Part shown: positions 39,028-49,083 of the stretch, in pieces
Layout of the letters: every line of letters starts with the position of its first letter
Position numbering within the stretch: position 1 is the stretch's first letter
DNA from: Hyphomicrobiales bacterium
Lineage (GTDB): Bacteria; Pseudomonadota; Alphaproteobacteria; Rhizobiales; Methyloligellaceae
Assembly (NCBI GenBank): GCA_021775595.1
Contig: JAJFHN010000085.1
Location: 1-61,373, forward strand
Direction: 5' to 3'
DNA length: 61,373 bases
Notes under the pieces: model-generated
What the model was told of the DNA's origin: nothing
Database searches by the model: none
What the model saw: only the letters and a program-made list of their open reading frames with translations
Program-made: the position numbers and the translations under genes

Positions 39028-42000
39028 GTGGCAAGCGACGTCATGGTCGCAAAGAGTGCGAAAGGGCGCAGCGCGCCCCTGCGCAAACCGAATGCGAAGG
39101 CGCGGCCCAGCGCCTTGCCGCTGCGCTTCGTGACGGCTGCAAGCCTTTTCGATGGGCATGATGCCTCCATCAATATCATGCGCCGGATCTTGCAGGCGAA
39201 TGGGGCTGAGGTGATACACCTGGGTCACAACCGCTCCGTCGAAGACATCGTCACGGCCGCGATCCAGGAAGACGCTCACGCAATCGCCGTCTCCTCCTAC
39301 CAAGGTGGCCATGTCGAATTCTTCACCTACATGGTGGAGCTGCTCAATGAGCGTGGCGCGGACCACATCAAAGTGTTTGGCGGCGGTGGCGGTGTCATCG
39401 TTCAGGAAGAGATCGACGTCCTGCACAAGATCGGCGTGACCCGCATCTATGCGCCTGAAGACGGTCAGAACTTGGGCCTCAAGGGCATGATCGAAGATAT
39501 GGCCCGTCGCGCCGAGCAAAATCTTTGTGGCGACGTACCCGCGACGCTGAAGGTGATGAAGACGGGCGGCGATGGAGCACTTGCCCGGGCGATCACCGCG
39601 ATCGAGGCAAAACAGGTCTCCGCATCCTTCTTGAAAGAAGTTCATACGGCGGCGGAGGCGTCATCCAATATTCCGGTTCTCGGCATCACCGGCACGGGCG
39701 GTGCGGGCAAATCGTCGCTCACCGACGAGCTGGTGCGGCGCTTTCGCAGCTATGGGGCTGATCCCCGCATCGCGCTGATTGCTATCGACCCGTCCAAGCG
39801 TAAGACGGGCGGCGCATTGCTTGGCGACCGTATCCGCATGAACGCCCTGCAAGCGCCAGCGACCTATTTTCGTTCGCTCTCGACCCGCGGTGCTGGCGGT
39901 GAAGTGCCACCGGCATTGGCCGATATCGTCGCGGCCTGCAAGGCGGCCCAATACGATCTGGTGATTATCGAAACGCCCGGCATCGGGCAGGGCGACGCCG
40001 GCATCGTGCCGTTTTCCGATGTCTCGCTTTATGTCATGACGCCTGAATTCGGCGCTGCCAGCCAGCTCGAAAAAATCGATATGTTGGATTTTGCAGACGC
40101 GGTGGCGATCAACAAATTCGACCGCCGCGGCGCCGCCGACGCGCTGCGCGACGTTGCCAAACAATATCAGCGAAATCACGAGCGCTTTGGCGAAGCGCCC
40201 GAAACCATGCCGGTGTTTGGCACGATCGCGTCGCGGTATGCCGACGCCGGTGTCACGGCTCTGTTTTCGGGGCTTCTGGAGATTTTCGAAACCAAAGGCT
40301 TTGGCCATTGGCCATCGAGCGCGCCAGAATTCGCCGGCCGCTCGAGTGTGCCCGGCCAATCGATCATTCCGCCGCGCCGGCAATGGTATCTGGGCGAGAT
40401 CGCCGATGAAGTGCGTGGCTATCACGAAACAATCGTGCGCGAAGTGGCGCTGGCGCGCGAGCGACAGCAGCTGCGCGAAGCCCGGCATATGCTGGAGGCT
40501 TCGGGCGATGACGTCGCGGCGTTAGAGCGCGAAGAGAAAAAACGCGACAAGCTCCTCGACCCACGCGCCAAGCGGCTGATCGAGACATGGCCTGAACTGC
40601 GCGCATCTTATTCAGGCGACGAGCACGTCATAAAGGTGCGTGGCAAAGAGCTGCGCGTCCCGCTGAAACGCGAAACCCTTTCGGGGAGTCAGATACCGCG
40701 CGTGGCATTGCCGCAATTTGAGGACGAAGGCGAAATCCTCAAATGGCGGCTCAAGGAAAACGTGCCTGGTTATTTTCCCTATACGGGCGGCGCATTCCCC
40801 TTCAAGCGCGACGGCGAGGATCCGACACGCATGTTCGCGGGCGAGGGCGACGCCTTTCGCACCAACGAACGCTTCAAGTATCTCTCCAAGGACGCGCCGG
40901 CAAAACGGCTCTCGACCGCCTTCGACTCCGTGACGCTTTATGGTTGGGACCCCGATGAGCGGCCCGACATCTACGGCAAGGTAGGCAATTCGGGCGTCTC
41001 CATCGCAACGCTCGATGATATGAAAGTACTCTATGGCGGCTTTGATCTGCTCGATCCATCGACCTCCGTTTCGATGACCATCAATGGCCCGGCGCCGACG
41101 ATTCTGGCGATGTTTTTCAACACCGCGATCGACCAACAGGTCGAGGCTTTCAAAGCCGAAAAGGGACGGGCGCCGAAGCCAGCCGAACAGACCAAGTTGA
41201 AAGCCCACGTGCTCAAGACCGTGCGGGGCACGGTTCAGGCGGATATTTTAAAGGAGGATCAGGGGCAGAACACTTGCATCTTCTCGACCGAATTCGCGCT
41301 CCGCATGATGGCGGACATTCAGGATTATTTCGTTTCCCACAATGTGGGCAATTTCTACTCGGTCTCCATTTCCGGCTACCACATCGCCGAAGCCGGTGCG
41401 AACCCGATCTCGCAGCTCGCCTTCACGCTGGCCAACGGGTTCACCTATGTGGAGGCTTATCTGGCGCGCGGCATGGCGATTGACGATTTCGCGCCCAATT
41501 TGAGCTTTTTCTTTTCCAACGGAATGGATCCGGAATACTCGGTCATGGGCCGCGTCGCCAGGCGCATCTGGGCCGTTGCCATGCGCTTCAAGTACGGCGG
41601 AAACGAGCGTTCGCAAAAACTGAAATATCACACCCAGACCAGCGGCCGCTCGCTGCACGCCCAAGAGATGTCGTTCAACGACATCCGGACAACGCTGCAG
41701 GCCCTGATCGCCACCTACGACAACACCAACTCCCTTCACACCAACGCCTATGACGAGGCGGTGACAACGCCAACGCGCGAGTCTGTGCGCAGGGCCATGG
41801 CGATCCAACACATCATCCTTAACGAATGGGGATTGGCGAAAAACGAGAATCCCAACCAGGGCTCTTTCATCATCGAAGAATTGACCGATCTCGTCGAGGA
41901 AGCGGTGCTCCAGGAGTTTGAGCGTATTTCAGAGCGCGGCGGTGTGCTTGGCGCCATGGAGACCGGCTATCAACGCGGCAAGATCCAAGACGAATCGCTG

Positions 42001-42324
42001 CATTACGAGTCCATGAAGCACGACGGCAGCCTGCCGATCATCGGCGTCAACACGTTCGTCGATCCCGAAGGCCAAGCGTTGCGCGGCACGCCCGAATTGG
42101 CGCGCTCGAGCGAAAAGGAGAAAAAGAGCCAAATCAAGAGATTGAAGAGCTTTCAAAAACGTAACTCTAAAGAAAGAGACGCGGTACTTGCGCGCCTCAA
42201 ACTGGCCGCTGCCGAAAATGACAATGTCTTCGAAGTCCTGATGGATGCGGTGCGCTGCTGCTCGTTGGGCGAGATCACCCACGCGCTGTTTGAAGCAGGC
42301 GGCGAGTACCGCCGCAACGTCTAG
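39028..42324 (+). CDS. icmF: fused isobutyryl-CoA mutase (IcmF)
   Basis: The 1098-residue protein has, in order, a B12-binding domain with H44 of FDGHDAS as the lower axial ligand, a MeaB-like G-protein chaperone with P-loop GTGGAGKS at 222-229 and DTPG-like [12 protein letters not shown], a linker, and the large mutase TIM barrel ([33 protein letters not shown]). This one-chain arrangement defines IcmF, which interconverts isobutyryl-CoA and n-butyryl-CoA and repairs its own cofactor. Related fused enzymes act on pivalyl- or isovaleryl-CoA, so specificity is not certain. The neighbouring 3-hydroxyisobutyryl-CoA hydrolase suggests a role in branched-chain acid metabolism. An N-terminal Lys/Arg/Pro-rich stretch of about 30 residues precedes the fold. 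Confidence 0.93.
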   Translation: MASDVMVAKSAKGRSAPLRKPNAKARPSALPLRFVTAASLFDGHDASINIMRRILQANGAEVIHLGHNRSVEDIVTAAIQEDAHAIAVSSYQGGHVEFFTYMVELLNERGADHIKVFGGGGGVIVQEEIDVLHKIGVTRIYAPEDGQNLGLKGMIEDMARRAEQNLCGDVPATLKVMKTGGDGALARAITAIEAKQVSASFLKEVHTAAEASSNIPVLGITGTGGAGKSSLTDELVRRFRSYGADPRIALIAIDPSKRKTGGALLGDRIRMNALQAPATYFRSLSTRGAGGEVPPALADIVAACKAAQYDLVIIETPGIGQGDAGIVPFSDVSLYVMTPEFGAASQLEKIDMLDFADAVAINKFDRRGAADALRDVAKQYQRNHERFGEAPETMPVFGTIASRYADAGVTALFSGLLEIFETKGFGHWPSSAPEFAGRSSVPGQSIIPPRRQWYLGEIADEVRGYHETIVREVALARERQQLREARHMLEASGDDVAALEREEKKRDKLLDPRAKRLIETWPELRASYSGDEHVIKVRGKELRVPLKRETLSGSQIPRVALPQFEDEGEILKWRLKENVPGYFPYTGGAFPFKRDGEDPTRMFAGEGDAFRTNERFKYLSKDAPAKRLSTAFDSVTLYGWDPDERPDIYGKVGNSGVSIATLDDMKVLYGGFDLLDPSTSVSMTINGPAPTILAMFFNTAIDQQVEAFKAEKGRAPKPAEQTKLKAHVLKTVRGTVQADILKEDQGQNTCIFSTEFALRMMADIQDYFVSHNVGNFYSVSISGYHIAEAGANPISQLAFTLANGFTYVEAYLARGMAIDDFAPNLSFFFSNGMDPEYSVMGRVARRIWAVAMRFKYGGNERSQKLKYHTQTSGRSLHAQEMSFNDIRTTLQALIATYDNTNSLHTNAYDEAVTTPTRESVRRAMAIQHIILNEWGLAKNENPNQGSFIIEELTDLVEEAVLQEFERISERGGVLGAMETGYQRGKIQDESLHYESMKHDGSLPIIGVNTFVDPEGQALRGTPELARSSEKEKKSQIKRLKSFQKRNSKERDAVLARLKLAAAENDNVFEVLMDAVRCCSLGEITHALFEAGGEYRRNV

Positions 42325-42338
42325 AGCACCAGCGGGGG

Positions 42339-43769
42339 CTACTCGCAGAAGCTGCTCCGGCGCGCCTTGGCATCCAGATGAAAATGGTCGTGATGGGCCC
42401 GGTTGGCTTCGGGCCCGAGCACGGTGCCGAATATGCCGCACGCCCCCTTATGCAGCGCCCGCAAGAACAAACGCTTCGGTCCAGGTACGGGCGGCGGGGG
42501 AGGTGGTGCGGCCTCTGCCTCCGCGGAGTCATCCTTGGTGGCGCCTTCTTCCTCGCCTTGGCTCTTGCGTGTGCCGTTTGCTTCATTTGCCGCGCAACAG
42601 TGCCGTCCTTTGCCTATTTTGCCCTTTGCATTCATGCCGGCAGGGGCGGCATTTTCACCCGCACCAGATTGAGCGCCGCCGTCTTTTTGGTCGGCCGCTA
42701 TGGCGGGTTCCAGCGATGTCACGCCAGCGATGGGCAATTTTCCGGCCTGCGCGTCGTCGTTTTTTGCCACTTCTGGCGCCTTGGCGGGCACATCTGCGCT
42801 CTCGGCCGGTGGCTCATCGGGCACTTTCGCCGGCACCATCTGGTTCCAATGCTTGATGAGCACGACCTTCTCGCCCTTTGCCGTCTCGAAGCCCGCGACA
42901 TCCAGCGCGTTGGCGAGCGCGTGATGACTCATGCGGCCCTTGGCTCTGTTGTAGACGTTGCGGCAGGAATAGGCCGAAACGTTGCGAAGCCGCACGATCG
43001 GCGCGCCCAGATGACGCTTGGCGGTCGGCTGAACCACGTCCTTCAACCACCGCTGCAATTGAGCGGCCAATTCGCACGTCATGGTGGCTGGCGGTGAAAT
43101 CCTGACCTTGCCACCGGCCTGAATGCTGGAAAGCTTGATTGGCGCAGGCGTGCCGCAAATGCCTTCGCGGATCGGTTCCAGCGGTTTGAAAGCGAAAGTC
43201 TCGCCGGAGATCAGCTTTTGGCACCGTGCCTTGGCTTCGGCGATTTGTTTCTCGGTCCAGTCCGGTGCTTCGATATCTCTGGGATGAGGCGGCGGCAGCT
43301 TCATCGCGCCGGTGCGCACGGGATTGCGGTCGGGCAATGGCGCCTCGGGCGCGCTGGCTATTTGGGGTTGGCTAAGGCTTTCGCGTTCTTCGGCGACGGG
43401 CGGGCTGGCATCTGGGGCTTTAGGTTTCTCTATTTCGGCCGAAACAGGTGGCATTACGGCAGGCGTTTCGTCCGGCGCTTCGGCGGCAGCCTTTTCGGCA
43501 GGCCCCGCTGGCTCGGCGGCTTCATCGCTTTGGCGTTCGGCGCGGCGCGGATTTTGAGCGGGCAGGGGCGGCGCGCTGTTTGGCCGGCGCGCACGGCGCT
43601 GCCCGCTGCGCCCGTTGCTGTTGAGCCCGCGTTCGACGGCCTTGCGCGCATCACGCAACAGTTCATTCAAGCCATAGGAGCTTTGCGCCCACGCTGGCGC
43701 CGCCAACAGGCAGAGCAGAACCGTGCCCAGCACAAACGAGCTCCAAGCGCGCGCGTCGACGGACCGCAT
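42339..43769 (-). CDS. extensin-family secreted protein
   Basis: The 476-residue protein has a signal peptide (MRSVDARAWSSFVLGTVLLCLLAAPAWAQ), then a long Pro/Ala/Glu-rich low-complexity stretch (to about 165), then the C-terminal extensin-like domain: CQKLISG, GICGTPAPIKL, TCELAAQLQRWL, SAYSCRNVYNRAKGRMSHHALANALDVAGF and NRAHHDHFHLDAK, with paired Cys. A second low-complexity insertion (about 300-425) splits that domain. The His-Asp set DHFHLD suggests a metal-dependent peptidase-like fold acting on the wall, but activity is unproven. It converges on icmF with only 14 bases between the stops. Confidence 0.85.
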   Translation of the reverse strand: MRSVDARAWSSFVLGTVLLCLLAAPAWAQSSYGLNELLRDARKAVERGLNSNGRSGQRRARRPNSAPPLPAQNPRRAERQSDEAAEPAGPAEKAAAEAPDETPAVMPPVSAEIEKPKAPDASPPVAEERESLSQPQIASAPEAPLPDRNPVRTGAMKLPPPHPRDIEAPDWTEKQIAEAKARCQKLISGETFAFKPLEPIREGICGTPAPIKLSSIQAGGKVRISPPATMTCELAAQLQRWLKDVVQPTAKRHLGAPIVRLRNVSAYSCRNVYNRAKGRMSHHALANALDVAGFETAKGEKVVLIKHWNQMVPAKVPDEPPAESADVPAKAPEVAKNDDAQAGKLPIAGVTSLEPAIAADQKDGGAQSGAGENAAPAGMNAKGKIGKGRHCCAANEANGTRKSQGEEEGATKDDSAEAEAAPPPPPPVPGPKRLFLRALHKGACGIFGTVLGPEANRAHHDHFHLDAKARRSSFCE

Positions 43770-43904
43770 CGATCTGCGGCGTTTGAGCGTCGTGGCTATG
43801 AAGGCTGGTCTCAACAAAGGGCACCCTTGAGGTTTTGCGCGGTCAATGTATAGCTCGGGTCGTGACGCCATCCGGCGCGACTCACATCTGGCATATCGAG
43901 TTTA

Positions 43905-44987
43905 ATGGGCGAGAATAAAGACATCCTTTTCGAAAAGATTGACCGCTGCGGCGTGATAACGCTCAACCGCACGAAGGTGCTCAACGCCTTGAGCTACGAC
44001 ATGATTGCCGCGCTGACGCCCAATTACGTCGCCTGGGATCAAGATCTCGATATCTATTGCATCGTCATGCGCTCAAACGATCCGCGTGGATTTTCGGCCG
44101 GCGGCGATCTGCGCGCGCTGTACGATCTCTGGAAACGCGGCGATATCAAAACCATTCTTGAGCTCTACGGCACCGAGTATCAGAACAATTGGACGCTCGA
44201 GAAGTTCACCAAGCCGAATATCGCGCTGATCGACGGGGTTGTGATGGGCGGCGGCGTGGGAATTTGTCTCTTCGGCACCCATCGCGTGGCGGGCAAAAAC
44301 TTGAAATTGGCCATGCCCGAGGTCGGAATCGGGTTTTTCCCCGATGTTGGCGCAAGTCATTTTCTATCTCGCATGCCGGGCCAATGCGGCATGTATCTGG
44401 CGCTCACCGGCCGTCCCGTCGATCAGGCCGATGCATACTATTTGGGATACGTGACCCATTGCATCGACGCCGACAAATTCGACGCCATCACCAAAGCGCT
44501 GTGCGATGCGCAAACGGTCGATGAACTGCTCAATCCAATGCATGAAGAGCCAGGCCAAGGCGAAGTGCAGCGCATTCAGCCCGTGATCGACCGCATTTTT
44601 GGTGCGGACTCGGTCGAGGCAATCATCGAGGGACTGTTGAGCGAGACCGGCGAGACGGCCGACTGGTGCAAGGCATGCGCCAGTGAAATCTCAAAAAAAT
44701 CACCCGTCAGCCTCAAGGTGGCTTTCCGGCAACTGCGCGAGGGTGTCCATTGGGACCTCGAGCAGGCGCTGAAAATGGACCATCGCATTGCCTGTCGCTT
44801 CATGACGCATGACCAGCTTTTTGAAGGCATCCGCGCAGCCATCATCGATAAGGATCAAGCGCCGAACTGGGTGCCGAAGGCTTTGGAAGACGTCGGCGAT
44901 GACGTGGTGGATGCCTATTTTGCTCCGCTCGATGAGGGCGATTTGCAGCTCATCGATCCATTTGGCACGAAGATCGGTCCAGGCTGA
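43905..44987 (+). CDS. 3-hydroxyisobutyryl-CoA hydrolase-like enoyl-CoA hydratase family protein
   Basis: The 360-residue protein has the crotonase fold with FSAGGDLRALYDLW forming the oxyanion hole, MGGGVGICLFGTHRV and MPEVGIGFFPDVGASHFLSRMPG, and a C-terminal extension longer than in ordinary hydratases, as in human HIBCH. These hydrolyse 3-hydroxyisobutyryl-CoA in valine breakdown. Its closeness to icmF fits branched-chain acyl-CoA metabolism, although the extensin gene lies between. Confidence 0.85.
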   Translation: MGENKDILFEKIDRCGVITLNRTKVLNALSYDMIAALTPNYVAWDQDLDIYCIVMRSNDPRGFSAGGDLRALYDLWKRGDIKTILELYGTEYQNNWTLEKFTKPNIALIDGVVMGGGVGICLFGTHRVAGKNLKLAMPEVGIGFFPDVGASHFLSRMPGQCGMYLALTGRPVDQADAYYLGYVTHCIDADKFDAITKALCDAQTVDELLNPMHEEPGQGEVQRIQPVIDRIFGADSVEAIIEGLLSETGETADWCKACASEISKKSPVSLKVAFRQLREGVHWDLEQALKMDHRIACRFMTHDQLFEGIRAAIIDKDQAPNWVPKALEDVGDDVVDAYFAPLDEGDLQLIDPFGTKIGPG

Positions 44988-45079
44988 GCGCCCCCTCGCC
45001 GCGTCGATTGCCGCCAGGCAAAAATCGGCGCAAATGGGCGGTTTATTACCCGCCAACAGCAACAAATTTTCATTGAATT

Positions 45080-45096
45080 TTAAGCGTCTTGCTTAA
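45080..45096 (+). promoter_or_regulatory. inverted repeat upstream of ldtR, possible operator
   Basis: TTAAGC-GTCTT-GCTTAA is a perfect inverted repeat of 6-base arms with a 5-base spacer, about 90 bases before the ldtR ATG. The right arm also lies in an 8-base palindrome GCTTAAGC. MarR regulators bind such sites and often control their own gene, so this may be the LdtR operator. Confidence 0.4.
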
Positions 45097-45187
45097 GCGC
45101 TTTTTAGTGCGCGTGCCTTAAAGTCTGCGTCAGTTGGGGAACTAAAACAAAAAAATTTGGGAAACCAATATAACAAGGAGGCGCGTT

Positions 45188-45697
45188 ATGAGTGTTGCTC
45201 TAGACGTCATGCCCGAGGAAGTTTCGGGGGATGATTCAGAATTCAAGACGCAGTATTTGAAGTCGCTGCGCATGGTCGAGCTGCTGCATCGTTTGCTGCT
45301 GGACGTCATCAAGGACGAGTTCGAACGCCTTGGTCGCGGTGACGTCAACAGCGTCCAGGCGTTGTTGCTCTACAACATCGGTGAAGCCGAGGTGACGGCG
45401 GGCGAGTTGAAGAGCAGAGGTTATTATCTCGGCTCGAATGTGTCCTACAACCTCAAGAAGCTTGTCGATGCTGGCTATATTCATCACAAGCGGTCGCAAA
45501 CGGACCGGCGTTCGGTCAAGGTGCGCCTGACCGACAAGGGCAAGGACATCTGCGACGTTATCGATGCGCTTTATGCGCGTCAGCTCGGTTCGCTCGAGCA
45601 CGTTGGCGGAATCGCCGGCAACGATTTGAACACGCTCAACGACACGCTGTTCCGCTTGGAGCGCTTTTGGGCCGATCAAATCCGCTATCGCCTGTAA
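45188..45697 (+). CDS. ldtR: MarR-family winged-helix regulator LdtR
   Basis: The 169-residue protein has the MarR winged helix (VQALLLYNIGEAEVTAGELKSRGYYLGSNVSYNLKKLVDAGYIHHKRSQTDRRSVKVRLTDKG) and matches LdtR, the Liberibacter and Rhizobiales regulator of the transpeptidase gene ldtP. AAGGAGG lies seven bases before the ATG. Its neighbour downstream is the L,D-transpeptidase, as expected for that system. The two genes are separated by a terminator, so they are transcribed separately. Confidence 0.9.
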   Translation: MSVALDVMPEEVSGDDSEFKTQYLKSLRMVELLHRLLLDVIKDEFERLGRGDVNSVQALLLYNIGEAEVTAGELKSRGYYLGSNVSYNLKKLVDAGYIHHKRSQTDRRSVKVRLTDKGKDICDVIDALYARQLGSLEHVGGIAGNDLNTLNDTLFRLERFWADQIRYRL

Positions 45698-45726
45698 TCA
45701 GGTCAGCCAGAGACGGCAACTTTTAG

Positions 45727-45759
45727 CGCCCCGGCCCTGCGGCCGGGGCGTTTCATTTT
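45727..45759 (+). terminator. rho-independent terminator after ldtR
   Basis: CGCCCCGGCC (45727-45736) pairs with GGCCGGGGCG (45741-45750) around a 4-base loop and is followed by TTTCATTTT. Confidence 0.85.
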
Positions 45760-45928
45760 GTCGTGAAGAATATGGCGTTACGCCGAAATTTGCCCAAATT
45801 CGATGTTAGAGAGCCTGTAGTCAGGCGTTCCAGTTCGCAATTTCCGGCAACAAACGGACAGTCGACATTGCAGTTTGAGGCCGTCAACCGCCGCCGATTG
45901 GCGTGTTGTTAACCGGGGCGTGGCTAAA

Positions 45929-45958
45929 TTGAGGGCGCGGTGCCAGCCACGGTATGAT
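45929..45958 (+). promoter_or_regulatory. candidate promoter of the L,D-transpeptidase gene
   Basis: TTGAGG (45929-45934) and TATGAT (45953-45958) are 18 bases apart, giving a start point about 30 bases before the first ATG. Confidence 0.5.
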
Positions 45959-45993
45959 AGAGCTGTAGGCAAGCAAAAAGGGCTGATGGGTAA

Positions 45994-47295
45994 ATGCAAA
46001 TGGAATTTGTCGCGATGAAACCGGTTCACAAATCGGACTTTGTGAGTTGGGCGCGTGAGGCCGCATGGACATCGCTCCTGATTGTCGGTCTCTTGATCAC
46101 GACATACAGCTACGCCGACGCGCAACCCGTTCGTCGGGGCGCGGGCAGCGCCATGTGGGACCAGCCGTACGACCGCTCGCCGGAAACCAGCTGGGAGGCC
46201 GATCCCTCCAAGGGGTTCGCCACGCTGTCGAAAGCCAATTTGGAACCCATGCGCGCAACTATTCAGCGCTATCAGGCCATCGTCAACCAAGGCGGTTGGC
46301 CGACCTTGCCGCGCTATCAGCTGAAGACGGGTACGCGCCATCGTATCGTGGCCACCTTGCGGCAGCGGCTCGAAATGAGCGGCGATTTGCGCCAGCCTGG
46401 CGGCCGCCCGCGCGTTTTTGATTATTATGTCGAAGCCGCGCTCAAGCGCTTGCAGATGCGTCACGGTCTCACACCCAGCGGTGTCGTCGACGAGGCCACA
46501 TTGCTTGCACTGAACGTGCCGGCCGACACGCGATTGCGCCAATTGCGAACCAATCTCAAGCGCCTGGAAGATTTGACGGGAAAAATCGAGGCCCGTCACG
46601 TCGTCGTCAATATTCCCGCCGCGCAGGTTGAGGTCGTGGACAAACACCGCGTCGTGCTGCGCCATTCAGCTGTTGTCGGCAAGATCGACCGGCAAACCCC
46701 GGAGCTTCGCAGCAAGATCCATGAGGTCAATTTCAATCCCTATTGGCGGGTGCCAAAGAGCATCGTCCGCAAGGACCTGGTGCCCAAGGCGCGTCAATAC
46801 ATCAAGGACGGTTTGGACATCATCGATGCCTATCGGCTTGAGATCTACGACCCCAAGGGCAAGCGCCTCGCCAGAGAGCAGATCGATTGGTATTCCGACG
46901 ACGTCTACAAATACTCCTACCGCCAAGTGCCCTGGGAAGAGAACTCATTGGGTTTCGTGAAAATCAATTTTCACAACAAACACGCGGTCTACATGCATGA
47001 CACGCCTTTGAAGGATCTCTTCGGCAGCAATTTCAGGGCTCAGAGCTCGGGCTGCGTGCGCGTGCAAAATGTCGCGACGCTGGCATCTTGGCTGTTGCGG
47101 GAAACGCCGGGCTGGTCGCGTAGCCGCGTGAACGAAATGAAGCGCACAGGCGAACAGCGCGACGTTCCGATCAAAAAGCGCATTCCGCTCTATTTCGTCT
47201 ATCTCACCGCGTGGGCAACGCCTGACGGAATCGCGCAATTCCGCCGCGATGTGTACCAGAAGGACGGCGTCGATATCACGGCTTCAGCCTACTGA
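45994..47295 (+). CDS. ldtP: L,D-transpeptidase (LdtP-like)
   Basis: The 433-residue protein has an N-terminal membrane or signal segment (SLLIVGLLITTYSYADA), a peptidoglycan-binding repeat (VEAALKRLQMRHGLTPSGVVDEATLLAL) and a YkuD catalytic domain with H335 in YMHDTPLKDLFG and C354 in SSGCVRV. Such enzymes make 3-3 crosslinks or attach proteins to the wall. It is likely controlled by LdtR just upstream. ATG 46015 is a possible alternative start that gives a shorter leader. Confidence 0.9.
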   Translation: MQMEFVAMKPVHKSDFVSWAREAAWTSLLIVGLLITTYSYADAQPVRRGAGSAMWDQPYDRSPETSWEADPSKGFATLSKANLEPMRATIQRYQAIVNQGGWPTLPRYQLKTGTRHRIVATLRQRLEMSGDLRQPGGRPRVFDYYVEAALKRLQMRHGLTPSGVVDEATLLALNVPADTRLRQLRTNLKRLEDLTGKIEARHVVVNIPAAQVEVVDKHRVVLRHSAVVGKIDRQTPELRSKIHEVNFNPYWRVPKSIVRKDLVPKARQYIKDGLDIIDAYRLEIYDPKGKRLAREQIDWYSDDVYKYSYRQVPWEENSLGFVKINFHNKHAVYMHDTPLKDLFGSNFRAQSSGCVRVQNVATLASWLLRETPGWSRSRVNEMKRTGEQRDVPIKKRIPLYFVYLTAWATPDGIAQFRRDVYQKDGVDITASAY

Positions 47296-47473
47296 GACCC
47301 GTGGCAGCATTTGATCCATGTCCTATTCGACTACAGACTAATTTCTTACGCATCAGAGAATTTCCAAGGTCATGCGCGCCAGGTATAGTGGTGCGCTGGT
47401 CGATCCGTTGATTCGTCTTTGAATTCGGCGGTCACAATGCCCCGTTGCGGGCTCGGGTGTTATTGGGGGCTCG

Positions 47474-48685
47474 ATGGATTACGAACAGAAATTCGCCGAT
47501 GCGCTGGATGCTCTAAAACGCGAGGGCCGGTATCGCGAGTTCGCCGATATCCGCCGCCAGCGCGGAGCGTTTCCCGCCGCTACGCATTATTCTTCCGATG
47601 GTCCGCGCGACATCAAGGTTTGGTGCTCCAACGACTATCTGGGAATGGGCCAGCATCCGGTCGTTGTCGATGCCATGCACGGCGCCATCGATGAGGCTGG
47701 CGCCGGTTCGGGCGGCACCCGCAATATATCGGGCACGACCCGCTACCATGTCGAATTGGAGCAGGAGCTCGCCGAATTGCACGGTAAAGAGGCCGCGCTT
47801 CTGTTCACCTCAGGTTATGTCGCCAATGACGCGTCTCTCTCGACGCTCGTGCGGTTGCTGCCGGGTTGCGTCATCTTTTCGGACGCCATGAACCATGCCT
47901 CGATGATTGAGGGCATCCGCCACGGACGCGGTCCAAAACGCATATGGAAGCACAACGATCTCGCTGATCTTGAGGCCATGCTGCGCGAATACGAGACCGA
48001 CGCGCCTAAGATCATCGCCTTCGAGTCGGTCTATTCGATGGACGGCGACATCGCCCCAATCGCTGAGATTTGCGACTTAGCGGAACGATATAATGCGTTG
48101 ACATATTTAGATGAAGTCCATGCGGTTGGTCTTTATGGCGACCGCGGTGCCGGCGTCGCCGAGCGCGACGGCGTGATGGACAGGATCGATATCATCGAAG
48201 GCACGCTGGCCAAGGGATTTGGCTTGATGGGCGGCTACATCGCCGCCTCGGCCAACATGGTGGATGCCATTCGCTCCTATGCGGCCGGCTTTATTTTCAC
48301 CACATCGTTGCCGCCTGCGATTGTCGCTGGCGCGCTGGCAAGCGTCCGGCATCTCAAATCGAGCCAGGCAGAACGCGACCTGCAAAAAGAGCGGGCCAAA
48401 ACGCTCAAGCGACGGCTGACTGAAGCCGGCCTGCCGGTGCTCGAGAACCCAAGTCACATAGTGCCCGTCATGGTGCGCGACCCCGCGCTCTGTAAACAAT
48501 TGACCGATGCGCTCATGGAGCGATTTGGCATCTATGTGCAACCCATCAACTATCCAACCGTTCCTCGCGGCACCGAGCGTATCCGGTTGACACCGGGCCC
48601 GTTGCACAGCGACGGAGACATGGATCATCTTATCGAAGCGCTCAACGCGCTTTGGGGAGAGATGGACCTGCAGCGTGCCGCCTGA
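47474..48685 (+). CDS. hemA: 5-aminolevulinate synthase
   Basis: The 403-residue PLP enzyme condenses glycine and succinyl-CoA, the first step of the Shemin heme pathway of alphaproteobacteria and mitochondria. It shows [47 protein letters not shown]-like substrate loops, [12 protein letters not shown] and the PLP lysine in [19 protein letters not shown] stands before the ATG. The next frame overlaps its end by 11 bases. Confidence 0.95.
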   Translation: MDYEQKFADALDALKREGRYREFADIRRQRGAFPAATHYSSDGPRDIKVWCSNDYLGMGQHPVVVDAMHGAIDEAGAGSGGTRNISGTTRYHVELEQELAELHGKEAALLFTSGYVANDASLSTLVRLLPGCVIFSDAMNHASMIEGIRHGRGPKRIWKHNDLADLEAMLREYETDAPKIIAFESVYSMDGDIAPIAEICDLAERYNALTYLDEVHAVGLYGDRGAGVAERDGVMDRIDIIEGTLAKGFGLMGGYIAASANMVDAIRSYAAGFIFTTSLPPAIVAGALASVRHLKSSQAERDLQKERAKTLKRRLTEAGLPVLENPSHIVPVMVRDPALCKQLTDALMERFGIYVQPINYPTVPRGTERIRLTPGPLHSDGDMDHLIEALNALWGEMDLQRAA

Positions 48686-48905
48686 CCGCGATAACAGCGA
48701 CAACGATGGCAAGGCCCGTGCTTCAGGGCAGGGCGAGGTTTATTTCGAGTTTCATCAGGTCGGCCGCGCCATGAAAGTGAGCGCCGTCGATGCCGCGACC
48801 GGGATAGAGGTTGTCGTCATGGGCCCCGCCAGCGCGACTCAGAGCGATCTTCAAAACATCGCCTTGCGCAAACTTAAGGCCCGTATCGAGCGCGAGCAGG
48901 GCTAG
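48675..48905 (+). CDS. small conserved protein (DUF6898-like)
   Basis: The 76-residue protein starts at a GTG inside the end of hemA. The region [52 protein letters not shown] matches small alphaproteobacterial proteins of unknown function that I recall as DUF6898. The overlap with hemA implies translational coupling. No function is known. Confidence 0.75.
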   Translation: MPPDRDNSDNDGKARASGQGEVYFEFHQVGRAMKVSAVDAATGIEVVVMGPASATQSDLQNIALRKLKARIEREQG

Positions 48906-49083
48906 GGCTCGTCGCAAGACAAAGAAGTGGTGGATTACCTCTCCCATCCCTTGGGTCTTGTTGGTGTCTCCTCTCAACATGTGGTAATGGCAGCGATGTA
49001 GCGGCAGATGGTGTCGAGGGTCCGGCCACCTGGGCAATCGCACCCCAAGGACCAGACGTTTCATGGATGGAAGAAGGGACGAC

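Noticed and set aside
45080-45096. CtrA binding site before ldtR
   Set aside because: The two TTAA units are nine bases apart rather than the seven expected for CtrA.
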